64,000 bases of DNA. Origin: Tribonema minus. Lineage: Eukaryota > Sar > Xanthophyceae > Tribonematales > Tribonemataceae. Both the position numbers and the translations under genes were made by a program. Where the stretch lies: assembly GCA_017506865.1 (NCBI GenBank), contig JAFCMP010000301.1, forward strand, positions 806,001-870,000. Reading direction: 5' to 3'. The notes under the pieces are model-generated. The model was not told the DNA's origin. It searched no databases and saw nothing but the letters and a program-made list of their open reading frames with translations. Positions 1 to 10,981 of this stretch are shown here, piece by piece; position 1 is the stretch's first letter; each line of letters starts with the position of its first letter.

Positions 1-594
1 GCAGACCCTCATGGCGCAGTGTGAACTGCGGTGCACGGCACTTTGTGCCACTGCCCATGTTGTCACTGGTGAAAGTACAGTTGTACCCGAATTCATGCGA
101 AGGTTTGTCACGGCCCCATGAAATGACACTAAATCAGACCCGCACAAAATCAAAAACTCGCAAGAGCGCTCAAATGCAAGAGTCTGCATGGCTGGCACGG
201 CACTGCGCTCTCTGCTGGTACGGTGGTGCACCATGTCTGTCCATATTCCAGTTGGGTTGAAGCTGCGGCTATGTGTTTGTGGATTGGTGCAGAACAGGCG
301 TGTGCCCAAGTCAGACACATGGAAGCTGCAGCAGCTGCGCACTGGTTGCTCGAGCTGAGTGGTCGGGATTTCTGAAAGCACTGCATTCCCGAGGCTCAGC
401 AATACTACACACCTTGTGGCCTACCAGCACTACCACATGATCGAGTTTGGCGCTGCACAGGCAGGTGGCAAGCTGAAGCTCTCGGCGATTGACTGGTATC
501 GGTACATGTCTAGTGCAGCCGGTAGTGTGAGCATGGCACAATCATCTACCTGTAGCACAGGGAGTCACGTACACACACTTGGCAGTGATATGTA
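1..594. other. No recognisable gene
   Basis: Short open frames only, none with a motif or splice-consistent partner. Mixed-composition sequence up to the left end of the MITE that begins at 595. Confidence 0.5.
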
Positions 595-1324
595 CCGTAG
601 GAAACGGATTATAATAACCACCGTCTTGCAGTTTCAGGCCCCTTGTTGCTCAGACGCGGGGGGTACTATAAAGCAGCCCCTCTTGTACAATGTTCCCCCT
701 GTCTTAGCATCCTTCCAAGCCTCGTGTTGACAAGACCCCCCCCCCCCCTGTCCTTGGCAAATTCATCTACTCGATTTGCGCTCTGGAGCAGCCAGCGATA
801 GCTTCATCCACTGGTAAAACAAGCAATTGTGATGGTGATAACACCAGCCTTCTGGTTTTCACGTATATCTGCAGCATCGTGCAGCACAATCTTAGGCATT
901 TAGCTCACCGAACGTATTCAGATTCAGGGTGCTACCTAGCCTGACTGAGCCACAACAGGCTGTGCGCAGCAAGCGCACAGCACAACATATGCCATAGCTG
1001 CGCGTTACTTAGAGCTCGCTGCGCTGGGAGCGCATGCAAGTATCGGCACAGGCGCCACAACATGTGCGTGACGTGCGACACGAACTTCAACAAAAAATGC
1101 AGTTCAACTTGAATTTGGCTGACGACGGAAAAGGTTCAAAGGGAGTCAACATAACATTTTGTCTGGTCTCTGGTCATCTGCATCAGCTTACCAGAAGGGG
1201 GGGTCTTATACAAAGTGGCCCCTGTCTTAGCAACGAGAAGCACAAAACAACAAGACGGGGGGGTCTTATACAGGGGGGGGTCTTATACAAGGGGGGGGTA
1301 TGTATTATAATTCGTTTCCTACGG
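595..1324. mobile_element. TA-flanked MITE with 22-bp terminal inverted repeats
   Basis: The left end (595-616, starting CCGTAGGAAACGG) and the right end (1303-1324, ending CGTTTCCTACGG) are inverted copies with one mismatch in 22 bp. Both ends are flanked by TA (593-594 and 1325-1326), the target-site duplication expected of Tc1/mariner-type elements. The 730-bp interior has no transposase. It holds three copies of a GGGGGTCTTATAC motif (about 1197-1290), a C-run near 736-749, and a shared CCCCTGTCTTAGCA motif near each end. Non-autonomous status is inferred from the lack of a coding region; the superfamily is inferred only from the TA duplication. Confidence 0.8.
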
Positions 1325-2265
1325 TAAGCTGCATACATATGTGCAGAATGTCGCCTCCCATGAAGCCTGAAACACTACTCGCTCTTAGGGCTAGGGCTAG
1401 GCTGCCCACAATGCTGGAAGTTTTCAAAGTTGACGTGACATACACACCCGGACCGCCCTAAAGTGCTGATCAACCCGTCTCAAGCTGCGCTACCGCGCAC
1501 TAAATGCCCCTTTGAACGCGCAGAACCCGCACTGTGTCCGTTCGGATCGGTCCCAGCCATGTAGGCCAGAACCCGCACTTAATCCCTTGGAATCGAGCCC
1601 GCACTTACTGAACCTGCACAAAATCGGGGTACTACTGTGCTGACTTGAATCCTGTACTGCTAAATTTGGCTCTACGTGTTCAAATGAAGGTGGCTGTGGC
1701 CTGCGCATCACCGGTGTTTAGGACTAACCCCAGCTGTTGCAGAAGTAGGTGTCTGCCTGTGTCTGTGCCAACAAGTGCATGACAGCACAATTGCTGTGCT
1801 TTGATGCGTACTGACAGTGCCGACACATGCATAAATACATGTTAGGGTGAGTATTTATAAGGCAAGAAAATGCTGTCAGTGTACAGCCACCCTGTAACAA
1901 CCCCTCTGGCAGTCTGTATTGATTGCGTGTGCCAGGTCTTAAAGCAGCGAACATGCGCTGATGCGCTGATGCGCCGTGTCACAACTTCTGTCCCGCTGGC
2001 AGGTGGTAGACAGGTTTGACAAGATGTGCGAGCAGCAACCACAGCGTGCGTTCGGGATACATGTGGTGGTGGGACAAACATCTCTCGAAGTGCTGAAGCT
2101 GGCGAGGGAGGGATTGCATCGCAAGGACAGGTCTGCTCGACTTGAAAGGCACGCAGCCAACGACGGCTAAAAGGCAAGTAAGTGGGCGTTGTCTGTTCAC
2201 GTTTGGGAAGCGGACATTTACGAAGTAAATGACGCCTATACTACTGTGATTAGAGCACAAGAGCT
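1325..2265. other. Intergenic or upstream kinase exons, unresolved
   Basis: No motif is recognised. An open frame at 1976-2170 could be an upstream exon of the kinase-like gene that follows, but no splice pair was found that proves it. Confidence 0.3.
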
Positions 2266-3906
2266 ATGGCTTGCATCCCCGCATGGTGTCGACATATGTT
2301 CACACACAGTCATCACCCATGCAATGATCACATTTTGGCCCATGGGTGGAAAGCTGCAGCCGCATCTGACTCTAACCATGTCAAGCTAACCTCAACCATC
2401 TGCCGTGTGCAACAGGCACTGGCAAAGGTCCTGGCAGCAGGTGCTGTCGAACTGGGGTATATCAGACCGCCGCCGCCACCAGCCTTCACTTTGCCCAACG
2501 GAGCATCTGTACAGGGTTTTGAACACTTGGCTTGTGTGCAGGGGGTGTGGGGGGGGCGCCGGTCCACACAGGTCTACCGGGCCAGCATGGGCGACACACC
2601 CGTCGCTCTTAAGCTAGCACCACTGTCAGCCATCAACGCAGAGGCGGGCCTTGCGCTGGAGTCTGTCTAATGCTCTGCTTATAGCCGTATTCATGTTGAA
2701 CCACGCCGATGCGCGTGGGATGCCTGCAATGCTTCTGTCCATATTTACATTCGACCACAGCTGGCCGTGCACAGGCTGTGCCAATCCCTACTCTAATTCT
2801 AAGGTCTACATGCGCACTTTGCGTAGCTGTGGAGCATCGCTGCATTGTGGCTGCCAGGGTCTGCAGCGACCATGAGTGGTCAACAACAAAGCATCTGCCT
2901 TGCGTCATGTGTCTGCCGCTCACACTGTCAGGTGGCTGCCTTGAGGAGCGTCGGTTACATACCAGGCGTGCCCAAGCTGGTTAGCGAAGGCACATTTGCT
3001 AGCAGTGGCCATCTGTCAGGGTACGGCTACTTTGTGATCAGCCCGTAGGCAAGCACATCAGCAGTGACAGCGGCGCAGACACAATCCGGGGGGCTGTGCG
3101 CGACGTGGCATCTGTCATTCAGGCCCTGGACGCAGTTAAATGGCTCCACAGGTCAGCGCTCAGCACAAGTTCTAGACTGGAACTCCTAGGAATGCACTAA
3201 TGTTTATGTCTACTCGGTCGTGTGCCTCTTAAGCTGATGTGGCTGCACCCAACACTGGCTCGCTCAGGAAGTGCAAGCATTATCGTTGGCAAGTTATCAT
3301 ATCTGGTGATACCTCAAACCAACCCTTAACAACGGGGCACCCTGCCCTGGCCATTCTGTTGGCTGGCTTCATCAACCTTGACTCTAATTTGCTGCTGTTT
3401 ACTGGGCACTTACAACAGCCATGCTGCATTGGTGACATGAACATTGCAGGGACATATCGCCAAGCAATATCGTGCTGTCAGATGGACGAGGCATTCTGCT
3501 GGATTTCCACGTAACCTGCAAAGCCAGCGACGCAAGGCAGATCCCTGTGCGGGTAACAGGCAAGCCCGCGTACCGTGCACTGTGCCTCAACTTTGGCCAC
3601 AAGGAGACGAAATTCACAGCACAGGCGCCGGCCGACCTTGAGTCGTTGTTCTACAGCTTGGTTGACATGGCGAGCGACGGCAGCGCAGTCCGATGGAGGC
3701 ATGAGGTGGAGAAGCTGCCAGAGATGCAGTTTACCTCCGTGTATGACACAATAACTTGGCGCACCAAGGTCAAAGATCGGTGCCTCCCTGATCTGCAACC
3801 CGCCATCCAGGAGCTGCATGAACTGTTGTTCTTCACGATTCCCTATCGCAGCCCTCACAGTGTGACTGCTGCTGCATTCAAAGATGCTCTCGCCTGCCGA
3901 GGATGA
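2266..3906 (+). CDS. Protein-kinase-like gene, three exons
   Basis: Exons 2266-2664, 2932-3151 and 3450-3906, with introns GTCTAA...TCAG (267 bp) and GTCAGC...GCAG (298 bp). Exon 1 has a glycine-containing nucleotide loop before VYRA and the ATP-binding lysine in VALKLA. Exon 2 continues the N-lobe (VPKLVSEGTF, YGYFVISP) and ends WLH plus AG. Exon 3 completes the catalytic loop across the junction, giving HRDISPSN with catalytic Asp and Asn, then ILLDFH, where DFG is replaced by DFH. The later DLESLFYSLVDM helix fits the C-lobe. Exon lengths sum to one base short of a multiple of three. The break is in exon 2 at the CCC near 3045, where one more C restores PVGKHIS. The HRDIS form resembles divergent kinases such as the FunK1 type; substrate unknown. 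The start is uncertain and more exons may lie upstream. Confidence 0.7.
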
Positions 3907-4236
3907 GTATGCATCTTAATGGATACTGTACTCCAGTTTATGCCTCGAAGTTCATCCTCTGGAAACGCTGAGTGCAACTCTCGTACGCAATCTGACTGCT
4001 GACTGGGGATATTTTCGTTTGGCATTTTCCGCATGACACTGCATGCACTTTGGTTCAATGCACATTAGAAGTGGGTCAATGCATGGCATTGTTCGGCACA
4101 TAGCACTTTGGACAAGACTGAATGCATTCTGGCTGTATTCCGAGTGCATTGCTGTATCTTTCTCTCAGACTCTGCAACGCATGTGCACACGCGGCCAGCA
4201 CAGCACTATATAGTAAGCAGTGTACTGCACTTAAGC
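3907..4236. other. Intergenic, nothing recognised
   Basis: Region between the kinase stop and the next MITE. No coding or RNA signal is seen. Confidence 0.4.
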
Positions 4237-5058
4237 TTAAGAGACCCTAGCCCTAATTCCGGTGCAAACGAGGGCGGTTCCTCGAGCGCGCGCGCATTCT
4301 GTTTGAATCATTGACACTGTTCACGCCAAAGAAATCAACTCATCACAGCTGCCGAGATAGCTATAGGTTCTTAAAAAGAACTCATGTACTTCAGAAGTAT
4401 GCACTAAGGGCTACAATGTTACGTATCCGTCCGGCCCAAAACGCTCAACACCGCACGAACGGGTGAAAAACAGAAATAAAAGATCAGTTCTCTCTGTGCT
4501 AGCACCAAGATGGCGATGGCTTTAGGCCAAACCCATACGTAGTATAATGGAACGCACTACAGGCTATCTAACGCGCCAGTCAGTGCCACAACACCGTACT
4601 GATGTAGAGAAGTTGATAAGTTTCCGCGTGCGCAACTTTTTTACTTGGAGTAGTTTCCTTGAAAAAGTGATCATGGCGCGCGCTGTAAGGCACAGCGGCG
4701 ACGCAGGGCCAGGCAGTAGCTATAATGAATGTATATCGTCTGAGCCACAGTGGTAGCAACGTAGTGCAATGCCTCTAGCAGGAGTGGTGTGCATCAACGC
4801 TGCTGTTCACACCAAGAAGTCCCAATCCAAAAAGTGGTTTGATATTCTTAGCCGCTAGCGCCCACGTTGGAGTGAAGCGCTTGGTAGGCAAGCATGACTG
4901 TATCTGAGGCGACTGCAACGCATCTTGCTATCTCCTGCTATGGATTACAGTCATCGCCACCGCCATGGTCTGCAGCCCCTAAATCTAGGGTTAGCGCCTA
5001 ACCCTAAGCGGCCGCGCTGGCTAGGTTTTGCCCCGGAATTAGGGTCAGGGTCTCTTAA
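4237..5058. mobile_element. TTAA-flanked MITE with telomere-like ends
   Basis: TTAA (4237-4240) is followed by GAGACCCTAGCCCTAATTCC (4241-4260). The right end (5035-5054) is its inverted copy with two mismatches, followed by TTAA (5055-5058); CCGG just inside both ends extends the match. A TTAA target duplication is the hallmark of piggyBac-type insertion. There is no transposase inside. The ends contain CCCTAA and the interior (4978-5009) has more CCCTAA/TTAGGG words on both strands, like short telomeric tracts. Whether these telomere-like words matter is unknown. Confidence 0.7.
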
Positions 5059-6277
5059 GCAACGGGTCGAGGAGCTGGCCAAGGACATATCTTACGTACG
5101 ACTTGGTGAACAGGGGTCTCCGTGAAATACATCATACCGACGCCATTGTCCTTGGCTGGCTTTTCGACCCATTGCTCCAGTTTGGGTTCACAATCGGGGC
5201 TATGGCTGCCGCGGCGCGGGATAGCCAGCACGATGCCCGATGTGTTCATCCGGTACATGATCACGTTGGTAAAGACAACCTGTGCGCATGCAAAGGGATT
5301 TGCGACAGGATACAAGCACGTGTCAGCACGCTCAGCTCATGTAGAGAGTCTGAAACTAAGTTGTACGTATACCACCTGACCTCGGCAGCCATTGTCCTCT
5401 TTCAGCTTGTGCATGTTGTAACCGGTACGCCCTGACCGCCGCCATGAAGTGCTTGAGAGGCGGTCGGCTCGCCGCTGCTGTGAGGTGTGTGGAAGCGTGC
5501 TTCAGCACGAGTTTGAAGGCTAGACTGCGCAGCTGCAGAAGGTGAGATCGGGATAACTGGTGTGAGCCGCGATGTGTTGGTGGTAGTGCTGAGGGGTGGC
5601 CAGCAGCGGCGGCGGGGGCGAATGCTGCTACTAGGGGAGAGGTGGTAGTTATGCTCGGGGAGGGTAATAACATCGCCACTGCACCGCAGCCAGCTACTTG
5701 CAGCTGGAGATTTATATGCGGTGTGCGCTTGGGGATGTCACCATGCCACTCGCTATTCTGGATGCAAGCAGCCTCAGCGCCCGGGCGCCCTGCTATATGT
5801 ACCGTAAAGTACCGTGTGAACAGCCCTCTAGCGGTAAACAGCCCCCCTAGCGGTAAACAGCCCCTGCGCTGTAAAAGACCCGGGGGTCTTATAGCACCAG
5901 GGGGTCACTGCCACCCTGAGCCCCCCCTACATGGTAAAAGAGCCGGGGGTCGTTTGCCACGTGATGCTTTTGTCATTAGCTATATCCATGTCAGTACATG
6001 CTCATAGTACCATAAATGACATGTGATGACGGGTGTGTATGTTTCAACACTGGGCCTCAGCACATGGTGCCCTGAAACTTTCATTGAATGCAGACATGTC
6101 ATACTGTTAAAAAAGAGGGTTTGGACAAAAGCAATTTTTGCGCGCAGATGAACAGGAGAGACACGGAGAGGCTGCTGCTGGCCACATCTTGTGAGGCGCG
6201 GCACCTACGGCTAGCGCCACACAGAGCGGACGACAGCAGCGAACTTCTGTTGAACCGGGGGAGTCGTTTTTTGAGCC
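5059..6277. other. Intergenic with short direct repeats
   Basis: No gene is recognised. At about 5818-5877 an 18-19-bp unit (ACAGCCCCCCTAGCGGTAA) occurs three times, then GGGGGTCTTATA (about 5882-5893), the same word found repeatedly in the MITE at 595-1324. Low-copy minisatellite or remnant of a related element. Confidence 0.4.
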
Positions 6278-7072
6278 ATGTTGGGTGAGAGCGCACAGCA
6301 GGCAACGGAAAACCCCGTAGATATATCCGATAGGCTCGGTCACTTCATGAACTCGGTGGAGCAGAGGCTGGGCGCCTTGGAGGACAAGATTGGAGCCATG
6401 GCGGGCTCACTGCAAGATGTAGTGGCACAGGAGGTGCAGCTCCAGGTCGAAGAATCTTCGCGATCCACGTCTAGTGAGGACACTCGAGAGCGCAAGTTGC
6501 TCATGGAGAACGAGGCCTACCGTTGCCACCTGCTGCTGCGGTGCGGCGTGCCTACCACTCTGCCCATCAAGCTGACGGGTGGACAAAGGGTCAGCAAGCT
6601 GCACGACGTCCTCGCCCGTACAGCGGTGTACGTGGACCAGAAAGTGGCGAACATGCTGTGGGACGTCTCCGACCTGCAGCCGATCGCCTTTTAATTCCGC
6701 GACCCGGCAACTCGCAGCGGCAAGGCGACTGCGAGGTCGTATCAGGCCCTGTATAAGGGTGTCAAGCTGATGCGGGCGGAGCTGATCGGGCTCGGGCTCA
6801 CGGAGCTTCCGCAGGGCTCGCGGACCTTCATGTCGAAAATGGAGGTCTGCGAGGTCATGCTCGCGAAGTTCGAGATGCTGGTGGTACACCAGGAAGGGGT
6901 CACAATCTCGGACGCAGATCTGGCAGCCATCCAGGGGGCCATCCACTCGGACTTGACGAGTGGACCAGCAACGGATGCGCTGTCGACGATTCTGCTCCAG
7001 CACCACCGGTTGCCCCCCCCCTTCGGGAGCGGCGAGGCGCTGGACGTGCCGGACATCCCGACAGTAGCGTGA
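6278..7072 (+). pseudogene. Gag-like ORF of the DIRS element
   Basis: An N-terminal coiled-coil-like stretch (SVEQRLGALEDKIGAM), a middle helical region, then a second part starting FRDPATRSGKATARSY. An in-frame TAA at 6692-6694 splits the frame; sequence on both sides is open and similar in character, so this is one protein with a point nonsense change. Downstream, at about 7340-7376 in another frame, VPCNVVPGPCKYRHSD looks like the zinc-knuckle end of a DIRS Gag, so Gag probably extended to about 7400. Assignment rests on position and general form. Confidence 0.45.
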
Positions 7073-7864
7073 ACCAACGCAGCGCGCGCGCTAGAGGTCG
7101 ACGGGGACATAGCGGCGCAAGCGGTGGCGGCGGTGCGCAAGCGCAAGTACGACGGCGCGTTCCGGGGCGGCGGCAGACCCGTCGGCTTGGGGGGCGGCGG
7201 CGGGGGTGCAGGTGGGGGGCGCTGGCGCAGCGGAGCAGGGGGCGCGCGCTCACAGCCGCGGGGAGCGCCAGCAAACTGCCCTTGTGGTGTCTGCTGGGGT
7301 GTGGTAGAGGTTTGTGAAGGAGCAGAACCCAGTCCCGTGCAACGTCGTCCCAGGGCCCTGCAAGTACCGCCACTCCGACACCTAGGGGGCGGGCCCCTGA
7401 GCCTGCAGGAGCGGGGGCCGATGGCGGCGGCGGTAACGAGAGTGGCAGCGGAGGTGTGGGGTCTCACGCGGAGGAGGCCTCAGGAGCTGCGAGGCGTGTG
7501 GGTGCAGCCGGGGATAGGGAACGCAGGGCACCGCGGGCAGCCGGAGGAGGTACACAAAGGTCACATGCGAGTGGTTCAGAGGCCACGCCGATGGAACTAA
7601 GTTGCAATGCGCAAGTGGTGATGGTGGTGATGGTGCCTCACACGCAGTGACGCAGGCCCCGCTCGTGCGCGATGCAGGTGGTCGGGGTGGTGAGGACGCC
7701 GGTGGTGGAGAACAATATGATGGTGGCTTGAGTTGCACGCAGCTGAGTGTATGCGGGCGGTCTAACTGTCGTGTTGATGCGAATGAGACTCTGATGTCGA
7801 ATGCACCGCCTCATGCAAGTGAATGCTCTGCTCCTTCTACTGTGCATAGGAGTCCCGGTCCGGT

Positions 7865-8975
7865 GTGCCAGGCCTTGCGGCTGAGATGCGCGCCCGGTGG
7901 CGCTGCTACCAGGCTATGGCCGGAAAGTCACTGCTGCCGCTGTCGTCTCTGGCGGACGAAGTCGGCGGGCTGATTGTTGCGCATGATGGCAACATGGTGA
8001 AGGTGGTGGAGTCATTGGGGGTAGGCAATGATCACATGGTGCATGCGGTTACAGCGTCTTTCTTTGGGCGCGTGGAGGGTTGTCCGCGGCTTGAGGAGCT
8101 GCTGGATGTGGTGGCGCACGGTGTACCTGTCAAACGACAGGCAGATTTTGAGGCAGAATGGACACGTGGAAGTTACCCCCTTGAGCCACGGCATGTGCCG
8201 GTGTTTGATTGCAAAGTCTTAAATTACATTGCCCTGGGTCGGTGCATTGTCATGCATGCTGCCGTTGTCCGCATGTACTTCAGCACACGGTTGCATATCA
8301 ACCCCGTGTTTGTGGTCGACGAGGGTGCTGCGAAGTTTCGCGTGGTGCATGACTTGTCTGCTTTGCTACATGGCGAGAGTGTCGACAACAATACGACGGT
8401 GTTTGAAGATGCTCCTGTCGTGGAGTGTGGGCATATATTTGAGGCTATGCTGTACAGGATCTGGTCATTGCGGCAGGCATGGCCGCGCAAACGTATTTTG
8501 ATTTCAAAGATGGACGTGAAGTCGGCATTTCGTCAGTTGGCGCTCGACGTAAGTGGCCCATTGCTCGGCTACAGGTACAATGATCTGGTGGTGGTTGACC
8601 TGCGGTTGCAGTTCGGTTGGCGGTCTTCACCGGGGTGGTGGAGCCTAGCCGGAGGGGCGATAGAGTGGTCAGTTTAACAAGAGGCGCCGGGCGAGGGACC
8701 AATCCCGAAACTCGCGGCCGCTCACTTCGTGTCGCACGTAACGGTGGTGCCAGCGGTTAGCCCGCGGCAGGTGGTAGCGGTGCCGTTGGACGACAGAGCC
8801 CGACGCCGCGAACAGGGAGGTGGGCCTTTTGACCCAGTATGGGCACGCATGTATGTGGTCGACTTGATCATGGTCATGGTAGAATGGGACCAGGAAGCGC
8901 TGCTGGCAGTGACTCGCAGCGCGGCCCACGCCCATTTTCGGTTGCTTGGAGAGCCGCAGGAGGGTTGCCGCTTGT
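7865..8975 (+). pseudogene. DIRS reverse transcriptase, catalytic motif mutated
   Basis: Fingers and palm are clear: FRVVHDLSALLHG, then KMDVKSAFRQLALD with the first catalytic Asp, then LQFGWRSSPG. The frame has a TAA at 8675-8677 and continues in the same frame. Where the second motif YVDDLIMV is expected, the sequence reads YVVDLIMV (near 8855), so the first Asp of the YxDD box is Val. A single GAC to GTC change explains it. This copy should have no polymerase activity. Confidence 0.75.
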
Positions 8976-8979
8976 GATA

Positions 8980-9330
8980 TCAAACAACAAGGTGGCAAAC
9001 TGGGATTTGACGATGATGGTGGTGGGTTGGGAGGTTGATACTGAAGCAATGGCGATGACGGCTTGGGTGATGGTGGTGGTGGAAAACCATGCACCCCCTG
9101 TCCCAGGGGGGGTGGTGCTGTTGCGAGGGGACAACACCTCTGCAGTGAATTGGGTTCAAAAAGGTGGGGGGGGCGCAGACCCTAGGAATGGAGGGTTGTT
9201 GCGCTTGTTGGGCGTAGTCGAACTGATCGAAGGGTGGAGTTTGAATGCACGCCACGTGCCAGGCAAACTCAATGTGACTGCTGATGGTATTTCCCGGTGG
9301 GATACTGTGTGCGTGTGCAGGCAGAGTTAC
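8980..9330 (+). pseudogene. DIRS RNase H domain
   Basis: In the frame running from 8839 to 9465 the protein has LRGDNTSAVNWVQKG, then WSLNARHVPGKLNVTADGIS. This is the DIRS/Pao type RNase H pattern, with the DNtsAv acidic motif and the HvPGk.N..AD motif. It is in a different frame from the RT, so a frameshift lies between them. It begins close after the RT thumb. Confidence 0.7.
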
Positions 9331-9539
9331 AGGCACCGTAAACTGGCGACGTGCAGTGCTGAGCCAACGCGAGATGCACATTATTACCGCTTCCTTAGCC
9401 AGGAGCTGGCCAGAGACAGCGTGGGAGCAACATCTATGGGCCATGGCAGTATTGGACGGCCTTGACTCAGTGGTTGGAGTTCAGGCGGGCGGCAGGGTTG
9501 CCAGATTTTATAGTTGTGTCGCTCTGCGACGCGGAAGGC

Positions 9540-10413
9540 TCAAGTAGGGGATTTCATGGCACAGCTGTTTCACGAGCGTGAAAATCTGGCCAACACGATA
9601 CGGTCGAAGGTGTCAGCGCTCAACTACTTCCACAAGATGTGGGGGGGGGAGTTGCCGGTGAAGCATTTTCATGTGAGGGCAGTGTCGGAGGGCATTGCAC
9701 GACGGCAGGGCATCAGTGGCACAAATGTGCGCCCCTTCCGTCGGGGCCTGACTTGGCACCAGATATATCAGGGTAGGCAGATGAGTCAGTGCGCACGGTT
9801 GTGGGCAACGGCCCCGGTGGGTAGGTTGGTATGGTATGGCCTGCCGCTTTCATACCTGTGGATGCTGTGAGCCTCTAAAATATGGGGGGAGGACGCCACA
9901 GGGGCGGTGCGGCCGGATTACGGTTTGACCAGGGGTAGCTTAACATTTCGGAAAGGGAGGGCTCCCCTGCCGTGAGAGAGGTACAGGGAAGCCGAAGTGG
10001 TGGTGGTATACTTCTAAGCATCCAAAGGGGATCAGAAAAGGGTGGGGGCAGATATAGCAAGGTCAGGGGCATGTGCGCAGGTCATGATCAAATTATTCGG
10101 CCTTTGTTCTGGTTTACCAGACACAGCGCCTCTGATGGCCTACACGCAGGGGGCAGCATTCAGTGTGGTCAGGCGTCAAGACGAAACACGCATCCTGCGA
10201 CAGATGGTGTCAATTGTGGGTGGTGAAGGCCCACCTGCAGAGTATGCCCTCCATTCAGGGCGAGTGGGGGGGGCCACTGCGATGATGATAGCAGGCAGGT
10301 CTGATACTGAAATCATGAAAGCGGGGGGGTGGAAGTCGGCAGGGTTCAGAACCTACATCAGGCTTTCGCTGGAGATGGAGAATGCCTCCTGCGCACTCGT
10401 GCCGGGTAGTTGA
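9540..10413 (+). pseudogene. DIRS tyrosine recombinase
   Basis: The core-binding part near 9555-9660 reads FMAQLFHERENLANTIRSKV and SALNYFHKMW. The catalytic part (10042-10413) has YALHSGRVGGAT, giving the H-x-x-R pair, then GGWKSAGFRTYIRLS, where the Tyr of TYIR is the nucleophile. The halves are in different frames with stops between. The enzyme would integrate circular retroelement DNA without an integrase; this copy is broken. Confidence 0.7.
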
Positions 10414-10981
10414 CCATAACGGTGGCAGCTTGAAGCCTCAGCGCACTAGACGCGCGCGCAGGGTGGCAGTGCGCAACAAGATGATTCTAATTGATTGCTT
10501 ACATTGTAAATTACAAAGCTTGTCTAGTCAAATGTTGCCAATGTGCACATGTCATTGCAGTGCCTCAAACGACTTGAAGCGCTGGTGTGCGCATCAACCA
10601 TTGGGGTTGCTTTCGTGATGATGAACGCGATGTGTCACAAAGTGGTTGCAACAGGTGGTGGCTGGTGCCAGGTGTCCCCCCCCACACTCCCCCGCCCACT
10701 CTGCCATGGGTGGTCGGGCCCATGCGCTAGGGGGCCAGGTGGGTGCAATGGGCGGTGGTGGTGGGGTCCCCTGGGCGGTTCGGCCTGTTGGAGGCTTGGG
10801 CTGCTGAACACTGCAGCCCGTGTGTCAATTCTCCACGGGACCCCCACACACCGGTCACATGGCAATACATCGTGGCAGCCAAAAATGTCACATGTATGTT
10901 TCCTGTTTTTTAAACAATTGTTTGTCTCTGCCAGGAAGCAAGAGGAAAAAACAAAAACAAGTTTAATAATCCTTCTTCAAG
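10414..10981. other. DIRS 3' tail and intergenic
   Basis: G/C-rich sequence with C- and G-runs (10675-10770), probably the untranslated end of the DIRS element, then A/T-rich sequence to 10990. No terminal repeat could be proved. Confidence 0.35.

Larger units (their letters stand above)
6278..10870 (+). mobile_element. DIRS-like tyrosine-recombinase retrotransposon, degenerate
   Basis: Ordered domains on one strand: a Gag-like ORF (6278-7072), a reverse transcriptase (7865-8975), an RNase H (about 8980-9330) and a tyrosine recombinase (about 9540-10413). RT with RNase H and a tyrosine recombinase instead of an integrase defines the DIRS order. The coding path has several in-frame stops and frame changes and the RT active site is changed, so this copy is dead. 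GC- and G-rich sequence continues to about 10870. Split or inverted terminal repeats typical of DIRS were not resolved by eye, so both ends are approximate. Confidence 0.75.

Noticed and set aside
6407-7467. Minus-strand frames over the Gag-like region
   Set aside because: Arg/Pro-rich low-complexity translations opposite a coherent set of DIRS domains.
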